A stretch of 64,000 bases of DNA from Ruegeria sp. HKCCD7303. Its GTDB lineage: Bacteria > Pseudomonadota > Alphaproteobacteria > Rhodobacterales > Rhodobacteraceae. Every line of letters starts with the position of its first letter. The first letter of the stretch is position 1. Of this stretch, positions 24,289-33,437 are shown piece by piece. The stretch is from the NCBI RefSeq assembly GCF_013111185.1, contig NZ_WVRE01000012.1, positions 1 through 64,000 of the forward strand, in the 5' to 3' direction. The position numbers and the translations under genes are program-made. The notes under the pieces were generated by a model. That model was not told where the DNA came from. It did no database searches and saw only the letters and a program-made list of their open reading frames with translations.

Positions 24289-25986
24289 ATGATTTCTCGA
24301 CGTGACTTCTTGCAGGTTTCAATGGCAGCCTCGGCTCTTTATGGGGCGTCCGGGTTTGGCAACTGGGCCAAGGTTGCTGCGCAGCAAAGCCTCACGCAGG
24401 ATCAACTGCTGGAGTTCGAGACCTTCGGCAATATCAGCCTGATCCATGTCACCGACATCCACGCGCAACTCAAGCCGATCTATTTCCGTGAACCTGAGAT
24501 AAACTTGGGTATTGGCGATGCGCGAGGGCAGATGCCGCATGTCACAGGGGCGGCGTTCCGCAAGGCCTACGGGATCGAAGATGGAAGCCCGTCGGCCTAT
24601 GCGCTGACCTACAATGATTTCTCTGCGCTGGCCAAGACCTACGGTCGGGTCGGTGGATTGGACCGGGTCTCAACTGTCATCAACGCCATTCGTGCCGACC
24701 GTCCTGATGCCCTTTTATTGGATGGGGGCGATACCTGGCACGGTTCTTACACCTGCTATCAGACGGCCGGTCAGGACATGGTCAATGTCATGAACGCTCT
24801 GAAACCCGATGCTATGACCTTCCATTGGGAGTTCACGTTGGGCAGCGACAGGGTTAACGAAATCGTCGAAGGTTTGCCCTTCGCGGCCTTGGGTCAGAAC
24901 ATCTTTGATGCCGAGTGGGACGAACCTGCAGAATTGTTCCAACCCTATAAGTTTTTTGATCGGGGCGGTGCAAAGGTCGCCGTGATCGGGCAAGCGTTTC
25001 CTTACATGCCAATCGCGAACCCAGGCTGGATGTTCCCAGAATATTCATTCGGTATCCGGGATGAAAACATGCAGGCCATGGTGGACGAGGTTCGCGATGC
25101 CGGTGCCGATGTCGTTGTCGTCCTCAGCCACAATGGTTTTGACGTGGATAAGAAGATGGCAGGCCGCGTGCAAGGGATCGACGTGATCCTCAGCGGTCAC
25201 ACGCATGACGCCCTGCCCGAGCCGGTTCTGGTCGGTAAAACGCATATCATCGCGTCTGGCTCGAACGGCAAGTTCGTCAGCCGCGTGGATCTCGACGTGA
25301 GGGACGGGCAGATGATGGGGCTGAAGCACAAGCTGATCCCGATCTTCTCGGACGTCATCGCTCCTGATCCTGCGATCACTGCTCTGATAAATGATCAGCG
25401 CGCGCCTCACGAGGCTGCGCTGAGTGAGGTGATTGGCAAAACGGATTCGTTGCTCTACCGCCGCGGCAATTTCAACGGCACCTGGGATGACCTGATTTGC
25501 GATGCCCTGATCAAAGAGCGTGAGGCAGACATCGCGATGTCGCCTGGCGTCCGTTGGGGACCCTCAATCCTGCCGGGGCAGGACATCACGCGTGAAGACG
25601 TCTGGAACGTCACATCGATGTCGTATCCCAATGCCTATCGCACAGAAATGACGGGCGAATTCATCCATGTGATCCTTGAGGATGTCGGTGACAACCTGTT
25701 CAATCCCGATCCCTACTATCAGCAGGGCGGCGATATGGTCCGTGTCGGTGGGCTTGGCTACCGCATCGATGTGACCAAACCACAAGGGCAGCGGATCAGC
25801 GAAATGACCCTGCTCAAAACGGGTGAAGCGATTGATCCGTCGAAAACCTACGTCGTGGCTGGTTGGGCCAGTGTCAACGAAGGCACTGAAGGCCCGCCGA
25901 TCTGGGATGTCGTCGAAAGCCACATTCGCAACCTTGGCACCGTAACGGTGCAAGAGAACACCAGTGTCGATGTTGTCGGTGCTTAA
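24289..25986 (+). CDS. soxB: SoxB, thiosulfohydrolase
   Basis: A 565-residue enzyme of the 5'-nucleotidase/metallophosphoesterase superfamily with a twin-arginine signal (ISRRDFLQVSMAAS). Dimanganese-site motifs are visible: VTDIHAQLKPI, LLDGGDTWHGS, LSHNGFDVD and LSGHTHDALPEP. The C-terminal nucleotidase-like domain follows from about residue 390. SoxB releases sulfate from the SoxY-bound S-thiosulfonate. RBS: GGAAAGC before the ATG is only fair. Confidence 0.95.
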   Translation: MISRRDFLQVSMAASALYGASGFGNWAKVAAQQSLTQDQLLEFETFGNISLIHVTDIHAQLKPIYFREPEINLGIGDARGQMPHVTGAAFRKAYGIEDGSPSAYALTYNDFSALAKTYGRVGGLDRVSTVINAIRADRPDALLLDGGDTWHGSYTCYQTAGQDMVNVMNALKPDAMTFHWEFTLGSDRVNEIVEGLPFAALGQNIFDAEWDEPAELFQPYKFFDRGGAKVAVIGQAFPYMPIANPGWMFPEYSFGIRDENMQAMVDEVRDAGADVVVVLSHNGFDVDKKMAGRVQGIDVILSGHTHDALPEPVLVGKTHIIASGSNGKFVSRVDLDVRDGQMMGLKHKLIPIFSDVIAPDPAITALINDQRAPHEAALSEVIGKTDSLLYRRGNFNGTWDDLICDALIKEREADIAMSPGVRWGPSILPGQDITREDVWNVTSMSYPNAYRTEMTGEFIHVILEDVGDNLFNPDPYYQQGGDMVRVGGLGYRIDVTKPQGQRISEMTLLKTGEAIDPSKTYVVAGWASVNEGTEGPPIWDVVESHIRNLGTVTVQENTSVDVVGA

Positions 25987-26010
25987 GAAACAGATGGAGA
26001 CCTAAGAGAT

Positions 26011-27273
26011 ATGGATGACGCGTTCAAACCGTCCCGCCGGGCCTTCCTGAAAGGCAGTGCAGCGGTCGCCGCAGGATCAGTTGCGGGTGCGGCAGTGGCA
26101 GACACGCCCGATCCTCTGATAACAGAGCTGCAGGATTGGGCGTCTTACACAGGTGCCGGTGTCGATGAGTCACCTTATGGCATGCCGATCAGTTTTGAAT
26201 CCCATGTTGTGCGCCGCAACGTGGAATGGCTGACCGCCTCTCCGATTTCGTCGATCAACTTTACACCAATCCACGCGCTTGATGGCACGATCACTCCGCA
26301 AGGTTGCGCATTTGAGCGTCATCACTCGGGCGCGATCGAGTTGCGCAAGGAGGATTATCGTCTGATGATCAACGGGCTGGTCGATCGCCCGCTTGTATTT
26401 ACTTACGACGACATCGAGCGGTTCCCGCGCGAAAACCATGTGTATTTCTGCGAATGTGCGGCGAACACCGGTATGGAGTGGGCTGGTGCTCAACTCAATG
26501 GCGTCCAGTTCACCCACGGCATGATTCACAACATGGAATACACCGGCGTTCCGCTGCGGACGCTGTTGCAGGAAGCAGGCGCTGATATCTCACCCGACAA
26601 ATGGGTCTATGTTGAAGGCGCAGACGCGTCATCCAATGGCCGCTCCATCCCGATGGAAAAAGCACTGGATGACGTGTTGGTGGCTTTCAAGGCAAATGGT
26701 GAAGCGCTGCGCATGGAGCACGGATATCCTGTGCGACTGGTTGTTCCTGGCTGGGAAGGCAACATGTGGGTCAAGTGGCTGCGCCGGATCGAAGTCGTCG
26801 ATATGGCGGTCGAAAGCCGTGAAGAAACATCAAAGTACACCGATGTCTACGCCGATGGCACAGCCCAGAAATGGACTTGGGTGATGGATGCAAAATCCGT
26901 CATTACTTCACCCAGCCCGCAAATGCCCATCAAACACGGACCGGGACCCTTGGTCATTTCCGGGCTTGCCTGGTCAGGCCACGGGCAAATTTCGCGGGTT
27001 GATGTGTCCAAGGACGGTGGGATTACCTGGGAGACAGCGCGTCTTGGCAAGCAGGGCGACAGCAAGGCTTTGACGCGCTTCTATCTCGACACGAACTGGG
27101 ACGGAGCACCAATGCTTTTGCAGGCCCGGGCGATAGACGAAACCGGCTATGTTCAGCCGACCAAAGACCAACTGCGCGAAAAGCGCGGAGAGAACTCGGT
27201 CTACCACAACAACTGTATCCAGACTTGGTACGTGAGCGCAGAAGGGATCGCTGAGAATGTCGAAGTCTCTTAG
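26011..27273 (+). CDS. soxC: SoxC, molybdenum subunit of sulfane dehydrogenase
   Basis: A 420-residue sulfite-oxidase-family protein with a twin-arginine signal (SRRAFLKGSAAVAAG). The molybdopterin domain carries the Mo-binding cysteine in VYFCECAANTGMEWAG (about residue 150). A C-terminal dimerisation domain (ISGLAWSGHGQISRVDVSKD) follows. SoxC takes six electrons from the SoxY-bound sulfane and passes them to SoxD, which lets thiosulfate be oxidised fully to sulfate rather than stored as sulfur. It overlaps soxD by 17 nt. Confidence 0.95.
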   Translation: MDDAFKPSRRAFLKGSAAVAAGSVAGAAVADTPDPLITELQDWASYTGAGVDESPYGMPISFESHVVRRNVEWLTASPISSINFTPIHALDGTITPQGCAFERHHSGAIELRKEDYRLMINGLVDRPLVFTYDDIERFPRENHVYFCECAANTGMEWAGAQLNGVQFTHGMIHNMEYTGVPLRTLLQEAGADISPDKWVYVEGADASSNGRSIPMEKALDDVLVAFKANGEALRMEHGYPVRLVVPGWEGNMWVKWLRRIEVVDMAVESREETSKYTDVYADGTAQKWTWVMDAKSVITSPSPQMPIKHGPGPLVISGLAWSGHGQISRVDVSKDGGITWETARLGKQGDSKALTRFYLDTNWDGAPMLLQARAIDETGYVQPTKDQLREKRGENSVYHNNCIQTWYVSAEGIAENVEVS

Positions 27274-28582
27274 TCATGTTTTCCTGCCCGTATTTGGCGG
27301 CACAGCGTTGGTGCTTGCGGCGGCTGTGGCTATTGCGAACCGGAATTACGGCCAATCGCAGATAGAAACCCTGGAAACCCGGATCAGCCAGGTTGAGGCG
27401 CACGCAGCGAAAGCCCAGGAAAACGCGCAAGCAGAGGCCAGCCGGGCTGCCGAACTGGTGGCCAAGGTTGAAGAAATCCAGACAGCGGCGGCCGAGCGGG
27501 TCGCAACCGGGATGAACCTGACCGCACCCGCGCCCAGCCAGGATGGCACTTATGGGCTTGGACGTCCTGCTCTGGAGGAAGAGATCGCGGCATGGGACGT
27601 TGACGTCTTGCCCGACGGGCGTGGCTTGCCGGTTGGATCAGGCGATGTCTGGACCGGAGAAGAAGTGTTTGTCGACCGTTGCGCGTCTTGTCACGGCGAG
27701 TTTGCCGAAGGTGCCGACAATTGGCCTGTTCTGGCAGGTGGTTTCGATACACTTGCAGATGAAGATCCTGTAAAAACCGTTGGGTCCTATTGGCCGCATT
27801 TGTCCACCGCCTGGGATTACATTTCTCGGTCGATGCCGTTTGGTGAAGCGGGCACGCTGACAGCGGACGAGACATACGCAATTGTCGCCTACATCCTTTA
27901 TTCCAATGATCTGGTGGATGACGATTTCGTTCTCAGCAACGAAAACTTCGCCGATTTCGAGATGTACAATATGGACGGTTTTGTTGTCGATGTTCGACCC
28001 GAGACGGAATACGCGGAATGGCGAGAAGAGCCTTGCATGGAGAACTGCAAAACAGAGGCATCGGTTACTATGCGTTCTGTCTTTCTGGTTGAGACGCCAC
28101 CAGAAGGCGGTTCGAATTCGGTCATGAATGAAGCCAGCGCGGACGGGTTGCCGACGTTCACGGCGGAAGGGCCCTCGTTCATTCCAGCCGCAGCGCCAAA
28201 GCCTGAGGAAGAGGCCGCCGCAACACTGGCTGTTCAGGAAATCGAAGAGTCTGACCAATCAGCGGACCTTCTCGCCGCCGGAGAAAAGGTCTTCAAGAAG
28301 TGTAAGTCCTGCCATCAGGTCGGTGAAGGTGCAAAGCATAGCACGGGACCAGCGTTGAACGGAATTATTGGGTCCAACGCAGGGTCGGTAGAAGGTTTCA
28401 AATACTCCAAAGCTATGAACGCTGCGGCCGAGACAGGTCTCATTTGGACTGATGAAGAAATGGCGGCCTTCCTGACAAAACCCAAAGACTACATGAAAGG
28501 CACGCGCATGTCTTTCGCCGGGCTTAAGAAACCGGACGATATTGAAGCTGTGATCGTCTACCTAAAGTCGTTCGGAAGCTGA
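27257..28582 (+). CDS. soxD: SoxD, dihaem cytochrome c subunit of sulfane dehydrogenase
   Basis: A 441-residue protein with an N-terminal membrane-like leader, an Ala/Glu-rich coiled segment to about residue 75, a first haem domain (CASCH, 142-146), an Ala/Glu linker and a second cytochrome c domain (CKSCH, about 349-353). It is somewhat longer than SoxD of Paracoccus because of the leader and linker. It accepts electrons from SoxC and passes them to the respiratory chain. The ATG lies within soxC, with AAGGGA about 9 nt upstream. Confidence 0.92.
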   Translation: MSKSLSHVFLPVFGGTALVLAAAVAIANRNYGQSQIETLETRISQVEAHAAKAQENAQAEASRAAELVAKVEEIQTAAAERVATGMNLTAPAPSQDGTYGLGRPALEEEIAAWDVDVLPDGRGLPVGSGDVWTGEEVFVDRCASCHGEFAEGADNWPVLAGGFDTLADEDPVKTVGSYWPHLSTAWDYISRSMPFGEAGTLTADETYAIVAYILYSNDLVDDDFVLSNENFADFEMYNMDGFVVDVRPETEYAEWREEPCMENCKTEASVTMRSVFLVETPPEGGSNSVMNEASADGLPTFTAEGPSFIPAAAPKPEEEAAATLAVQEIEESDQSADLLAAGEKVFKKCKSCHQVGEGAKHSTGPALNGIIGSNAGSVEGFKYSKAMNAAAETGLIWTDEEMAAFLTKPKDYMKGTRMSFAGLKKPDDIEAVIVYLKSFGS

Positions 28583-28584
28583 TC

Positions 28585-29292
28585 ATGCGGTGGTCGTTCC
28601 TTTTAACCTGCGCAACGGTATTGGTTTCGATCGCTCCATCGACCCACGCAACAGAAGACCTTGGCGACGCGGAAGCAGGGAAAGTGGTGTTCGCCCAATG
28701 CCAAGGCTGCCATCAGGTCGGCGAAGGAGCCGAAAACAAAATCGGGCCGCACTTGAACGGTGTTTTTGGGCGTAAGGCCGCAGGACTGGAGGGTTTCAAC
28801 TACTCCAAGAGCCTTGTGCGCGCGGGCAACTCGGGTCTGGAATGGCACGCTGACACACTGTCCGCCTACATCGAAAATCCACGCGCATTTGCGTCAGGCA
28901 CGAGGATGAGTTTTCGCGGTTTGAAGGACCCGGAAGACCGAGCCAACGTGGTCGCCTATTTGCGGGCGTTTTCTGACAATCCTCAGGACATCCCAGAAGC
29001 GGACCCAACGGCGAAAGGAACGGATCATTCGATCGATCCCGCGATTCTGGCGATACAAGGAGATCCTGAGTACGGCGCATATCTCAGCAGCGAATGTACA
29101 ACATGCCACCAGATCGAAGGAGGCGATGAGGGCATTCCTTCGATTGTGTATTGGCCTGACGAAGACTTCGTAGTCGCTATGCACGCTTACAAGGACAAAC
29201 AGCGGCCACATCCAGTCATGCAAATGATCGCCGGGCGGCTGAGCAATGACGAGATCGCGGCATTGGCCGCATACTTCAATAATCCAGAGTGA
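28585..29292 (+). CDS. soxE: SoxE, dihaem cytochrome c
   Basis: A 235-residue periplasmic cytochrome with a signal peptide cut near THA and haem sites CQGCH (39-43) and CTTCH (about 171-175). The first domain resembles the second domain of SoxD (HQVGEGA... KIGPHLNG), suggesting a shared origin. The second is like the cytochrome subunit of flavocytochrome c. SoxE is the electron-accepting partner of the SoxF flavoprotein. It starts 2 nt after the soxD stop. Confidence 0.88.
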   Translation: MRWSFLLTCATVLVSIAPSTHATEDLGDAEAGKVVFAQCQGCHQVGEGAENKIGPHLNGVFGRKAAGLEGFNYSKSLVRAGNSGLEWHADTLSAYIENPRAFASGTRMSFRGLKDPEDRANVVAYLRAFSDNPQDIPEADPTAKGTDHSIDPAILAIQGDPEYGAYLSSECTTCHQIEGGDEGIPSIVYWPDEDFVVAMHAYKDKQRPHPVMQMIAGRLSNDEIAALAAYFNNPE

Positions 29293-29316
29293 AAGTGCCT
29301 AAGGGGAGGAAACGCG

Positions 29317-30579
29317 ATGACACTCAATAGACGAGTATTTCTTGGAGCCGCCGGGGTCGTGGCCGCCGGGCTATCTGCTCCGATGGTGCTGGCTCAAGGC
29401 AAGCCCCGAGTAGTGGTTGTTGGTGGCGGTGCGGGCGGTGCAACTGCCGCGCGGTACATCGCAAAGGACAGCAAAGGAGAGGTCGACGTGACGCTGATCG
29501 AGCCGTCTCGGACCTATTACACCTGTTTCTTCTCAAACCTTTATTTAGGAGGTTTTCAGGAGCTATCGGACATCGCTCACAGCTATGGCACGCTTGCCGC
29601 GAATTACGGTATCAACGTCGTGCATGATTGGGCCACTGGGGTCGACCGCGATGCCAAGACGGTTTCCTTGGCGGGTGGCGGGTCAATTCCCTATGACAAG
29701 CTGATTCTAAGCCCGGGTATCGACTTTGTAGATGGAGCGGTCGAGGGCTGGGACGTCTCGGCCCAGAATAAGATGCCGCATGCTTATAAAGCTGGTTCAC
29801 AGACAGAGCTTTTGAAAGCGCAAATCATGGCAATGCCCGAAGGTGGTACCTTCGCGATGGTCGCTCCTCCTAACCCCTTCCGTTGCCCGCCTGGGCCATA
29901 TGAGCGGATTTCGATGGTTGCGCATGTTTTGAAGAAGAATAATCCGACAGCAAAGATCATTGTGGCCGACCCGAAGCCAAAGTTCTCGAAAATGGCGTTG
30001 TTCCAAGAAGGCTGGGGAAACAACTATGAAGGAATGGTTGACTGGATCGGCGAAGATTTCGGCGGTGGCAATGTATCCGTGAATCCGGATGCAATGACGG
30101 TGACCATCGACGGCGAAGAGACAAAGGTTGATGTCTGCAATGTAATCCCAGCGATGAAAGCCGGCCGCATTGCGGAAATGGCAGGAGTAACCGACGGCAA
30201 CTGGGCACCAGTAAACGCTGCGGACATGTCCTCCAAAGCCGATCCGGACATATATGTTCTTGGTGATGCCAGCCAGCAGGGTGACATGCCGAAATCCGGG
30301 TTTTCGGCAAACAGTCAGGCGAAAGTTTGCGCGAACGCCGTGCGAAGTGCGTTGACCGGGTCTAAAGTATTCCCGGCCAAGTTCTCGAACACATGTTGGT
30401 CGCTGATCGATACCAATGATGGCGTTAAGGTTGGCGCAACCTACGAGGCGACACCTGAGAAGATTGCCAAAGTTGACGGCTTTATTAGCCAGACCGGAGA
30501 AGATGCCGACCTCAGGAAAGCAACTTACGAAGAGTCTCTTGGTTGGTACGCCGGTATCACGTCGGACATGTTTGGTTGA
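29317..30579 (+). CDS. soxF: SoxF, flavocytochrome c sulfide dehydrogenase flavoprotein
   Basis: A 420-residue FAD protein. An RR leader (NRRVFLGAAGVVAAG) precedes the dinucleotide-binding motif VVVVGGGAGGATAARYIAKD. YYTCFFSNLYLGG contains the cysteine that in this family links FAD covalently. RCPPGPYERISM and TCWSLI carry the pair of redox cysteines. SoxF with SoxE oxidises sulfide in the periplasm. GGAGG precedes the start and a strong hairpin follows the stop. Confidence 0.92.
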   Translation: MTLNRRVFLGAAGVVAAGLSAPMVLAQGKPRVVVVGGGAGGATAARYIAKDSKGEVDVTLIEPSRTYYTCFFSNLYLGGFQELSDIAHSYGTLAANYGINVVHDWATGVDRDAKTVSLAGGGSIPYDKLILSPGIDFVDGAVEGWDVSAQNKMPHAYKAGSQTELLKAQIMAMPEGGTFAMVAPPNPFRCPPGPYERISMVAHVLKKNNPTAKIIVADPKPKFSKMALFQEGWGNNYEGMVDWIGEDFGGGNVSVNPDAMTVTIDGEETKVDVCNVIPAMKAGRIAEMAGVTDGNWAPVNAADMSSKADPDIYVLGDASQQGDMPKSGFSANSQAKVCANAVRSALTGSKVFPAKFSNTCWSLIDTNDGVKVGATYEATPEKIAKVDGFISQTGEDADLRKATYEESLGWYAGITSDMFG

Positions 30580-30583
30580 GGCA

Positions 30584-30617
30584 ATCGGGGGCTTTGACCG
30601 GTGTCAAAGACCCCGAT
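30584..30617 (+). terminator. strong hairpin after soxF
   Basis: A 15-bp stem with a single mismatch (ATCGGGG... paired with ...CCCCGAT) and a CGGT loop begins 5 nt after the soxF stop. No U-tract follows. It may be a partial terminator or protect the 3' end of the sox message while allowing some reading into the DUF302 gene and hemA. Confidence 0.65.
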
Positions 30618-30659
30618 GATCAATCTGAGAAAATGCGGTTCAGGAGGAGGACTAAAACC

Positions 30660-31094
30660 ATGAAACACTTTATCGCCGCGGCCGCGTTTTCCACTGTTCT
30701 GGCGAGCCAAGGGCTTGCAGAAGAGATCATCACTACCCCCTTCGACGGTAGTTTTGATGACGCGACATTTGCAGTCGAGTCCGCGATTGTGGGACAGGGA
30801 CTGGTCATCGACTATGTGAGCCATGTTGGGGAAATGCTGAATCGAACAGGCGCAGATGTTGGCAGCGACAAGCAAATATTTGCGGCCGCGGATATCTTCA
30901 TTTTCTGCTCGGCAAAAATCTCGCGCGAGGTCATGGAAGCCGACCCAATGAATATTGGCTTCTGCCCCTATGGGATTTTTGTAGCCGAAGACGACAATGG
31001 TGTGATGGTTGGATACCGAAGCTATCCTGATGGACCAATGCAAAAGGTTCAGACCCTGTTGTCCGGGATCGTAGAAGAAGCCGTTGGGAACTGA
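30660..31094 (+). CDS. DUF302 protein, exported, Sox-associated
   Basis: A 144-residue protein starting at ATG 30660 behind GGAGGAGG (9 nt). The frame remains open upstream to 30543, but that part lies in soxF. It has a signal peptide (cut near LAE) and a DUF302 domain: [20 protein letters not shown], then [20 protein letters not shown] and [10 protein letters not shown] with two cysteines. The function is unknown. Its place between soxF and hemA argues for a periplasmic role in sulfur oxidation. Confidence 0.8.
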   Translation: MKHFIAAAAFSTVLASQGLAEEIITTPFDGSFDDATFAVESAIVGQGLVIDYVSHVGEMLNRTGADVGSDKQIFAAADIFIFCSAKISREVMEADPMNIGFCPYGIFVAEDDNGVMVGYRSYPDGPMQKVQTLLSGIVEEAVGN

Positions 31095-31095
31095 A

Positions 31096-32319
31096 ATGAA
31101 CTACCAGCAGTTTTTTCGTGGTCAACTCGACCAGCTTCAAGAGGAAGGGAACTACCGGGTCTTTGCGGATCTCGAAAGGCAGTGTGGCGCGTTCCCGACA
31201 GCGCTTAGCTACGCGGAAAATGGTCCCGAGAAAGTCACTGTGTGGTGCTCTAATGATTATCTGGGGATGGGTCAGCACCCCAGTGTTATTGCAGCAATGC
31301 ACAAGGTGATCGATGAGTGTGGTGCCGGGGCAGGCGGAACGCGGAATATCTCTGGAACCACCCACCAGCATGTTTTGCTCGAGCAGGAGCTTGCTGACTT
31401 ACACGGCAAGGACGCTGCATTGCTGTTCACCTCCGGGTACGTCTCGAACTGGGCTGCTTTGGGAACCTTGGCGTCTCGCATTCCTGGCATCACAGTCCTG
31501 TCTGACGAGTTGAACCATGCCTCGATGATCGAGGGCATTCGCCACAGTCGGTGCCAGAAGCGTATCTGGAAACACAACGACGTGGCGGACCTTGAAAGGC
31601 ACCTTGCTGAATTGCCTGCCAATGCACCGAAGCTCATTGCGTTCGAAAGCGTCTATTCCATGGATGGCGACATTGCACCAATTGCCGAGATCTGTGATCT
31701 GGCGGATCGCTATGGCGCGATGACCTATTTGGATGAGGTTCACGCCGTAGGGCTTTATGGACCGCGCGGCGGAGGCATTGCCGAACGCGAAGGCCTGATG
31801 GATCGGCTAACCGTCATTGAGGGGACATTGGGCAAGGCGTTCGGCGTAGTTGGTGGATACATCGCGGCGTCGAAAGAGCTGGTGGATTTTGTCCGATCCT
31901 TTGCCAGTGGTTTTATCTTCACCACTGCATTGCCTCCCGCCGTGGCCGCAGGAGCTGCCGCTTCGGTTCGGCACCTGAAGCAAAGCAATTCGGAACGACA
32001 TTTGCACCAGCAGCGCGTGCGCGAGGTACGAGACAGGCTGGACGATTTGGGCATTCCGCATACACCGAACCCAAGTCACATCATTCCGGTCATGGTCGGC
32101 GATCCGGTCAAGTGCCGCTTCATCTCTGACGTGCTGATGCGTGACTATGGAATCTACATCCAGCCGATCAACTATCCAACCGTCCCCAAGGGAACGGAAC
32201 GTCTACGGATTACACCTTCCCCAGTGCATTCCACCGAAGACGTGGATCGACTGGTATCTGCTTTGGGTGAATTATGGACGCAATGTCAATTGGCCCGCAG
32301 GCCAATGGCCGCGCAATGA
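31096..32319 (+). CDS. hemA: 5-aminolevulinate synthase
   Basis: A 407-residue PLP enzyme of the alpha-oxoamine synthase family that condenses glycine and succinyl-CoA, the first step of haem synthesis in alphaproteobacteria. Visible motifs: [55 protein letters not shown] and the PLP lysine in GTLGKAFG (about Lys247). The ATG follows the DUF302 stop by one base; an in-frame upstream start inside that gene is less likely. Within the sox unit it probably supplies haem for SoxX, A, D and E. A second housekeeping hemA elsewhere is likely but cannot be seen. Confidence 0.93.
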   Translation: MNYQQFFRGQLDQLQEEGNYRVFADLERQCGAFPTALSYAENGPEKVTVWCSNDYLGMGQHPSVIAAMHKVIDECGAGAGGTRNISGTTHQHVLLEQELADLHGKDAALLFTSGYVSNWAALGTLASRIPGITVLSDELNHASMIEGIRHSRCQKRIWKHNDVADLERHLAELPANAPKLIAFESVYSMDGDIAPIAEICDLADRYGAMTYLDEVHAVGLYGPRGGGIAEREGLMDRLTVIEGTLGKAFGVVGGYIAASKELVDFVRSFASGFIFTTALPPAVAAGAAASVRHLKQSNSERHLHQQRVREVRDRLDDLGIPHTPNPSHIIPVMVGDPVKCRFISDVLMRDYGIYIQPINYPTVPKGTERLRITPSPVHSTEDVDRLVSALGELWTQCQLARRPMAAQ

Positions 32320-32377
32320 CAATGACAGCTTGACCGAAGACAAGGACGCGCAAGCAACGAAGTGAGAGTTTCTGTTG

Positions 32378-33436
32378 ATGGAAAGGCTCATCGATTTGTT
32401 GGGAGACCCTGGCGCTTTGGCATTTGCCGGTGCGCTTATTGGTATCCTGTTCGGCGTGATGGCCCAGAAGTCTCACTTTTGTTTGCGAGCGTCGACCATC
32501 GAAGTCGCCGAAGGCGAGCTTGGTCCTCGCCTGGCGGTTTGGCTGATCGCCTTCACCGCAGCGCTCACCTTAGTACAGGCCTTTGTCGCGTTTAAGTGGT
32601 TGAACCTTTCCGAGACACGCGCGATCGCGTCGACGGGCAGCCTTAGCGGAGCAATAATTGGTGGGGCGATGTTCGGCGTTGGAATGGTTCTGGCGCGCGG
32701 GTGTGCATCTCGCCTGTTGGTATTGGCCTCCTGCGGTAATCTGCGCGCCTTGATTACTGGATTGGTTTTAACCTTAGTGGCTCAGGCTGCTTACACGGGC
32801 GTTCTTAGTCCTGCCCGCGAATTGCTTTCCGGGATCTGGACTGTCTCAGGAGGCGCCTCGAGAGATCTTTCAGAAATACTTGGATTTTCACCAGTGGCTT
32901 ATACAGCCGTTGCAGCTTTGGGGTTGGTTTCGGCAATTGCATTTGCGTTCCACCGGCGAGTTGCGCCTATCAGGATCATAACAGCCGCCGGCGTTGGTTT
33001 GGCGGTGGCGCTTGGCTGGTTGATGACATTTGCGATCGCGCAAGCATCTTTTGACGTCGTGCCCGTGTCGTCAGTCACATTTACCGGACCGGCCACGGAT
33101 ACACTAATGAGCTTGGTTGCGGAGAGGAACGTTGTTTTGTCTTTTGGTATCGGCCTTGTTCCAGGCGTAGCAATTGGTGCCGCAGGCTCAGCCCTAACTG
33201 CAGGGGAGTGGAAGATCGAACGGTTTGGCCCGGATACTCCGATGGAACGCTACCTTGTTGGAGCTGTCCTCATGGGGTTTGGAGCCATGCTGGCCGGGGG
33301 TTGCGCTGTGGGCGCAGGGCTTTCGGGAGGGTCCGCCCTGTCATTGACGGCGTGGCTTGCCGTTTTCTTCATGTGGGTAGGAGCGATCAGCACGCATAAG
33401 TTATTGAGGCGAATACCTGTTCCTCAAACGTCCTGA
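32378..33436 (+). CDS. YeeE/YedE-family sulfur transporter, second copy
   Basis: A 352-residue membrane protein with about nine helices and the sulf_transp signatures GVMAQKSHFCLRAS (about residue 30), FGVGMVLARGCASRLLVLAS (about residue 100) and GAMLAGGCAVGAGLSGGSAL (about residue 305), with conserved cysteines. It is homologous to the soxT product at 18.5 kb but not close. Probably a thiosulfate or sulfite-type carrier. The ATG at 32378 is preferred over TTG 32375. Its stop is 1 nt from the convergent stop of the next gene. Confidence 0.85.
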   Translation: MERLIDLLGDPGALAFAGALIGILFGVMAQKSHFCLRASTIEVAEGELGPRLAVWLIAFTAALTLVQAFVAFKWLNLSETRAIASTGSLSGAIIGGAMFGVGMVLARGCASRLLVLASCGNLRALITGLVLTLVAQAAYTGVLSPARELLSGIWTVSGGASRDLSEILGFSPVAYTAVAALGLVSAIAFAFHRRVAPIRIITAAGVGLAVALGWLMTFAIAQASFDVVPVSSVTFTGPATDTLMSLVAERNVVLSFGIGLVPGVAIGAAGSALTAGEWKIERFGPDTPMERYLVGAVLMGFGAMLAGGCAVGAGLSGGSALSLTAWLAVFFMWVGAISTHKLLRRIPVPQTS

Positions 33437-33437
33437 G

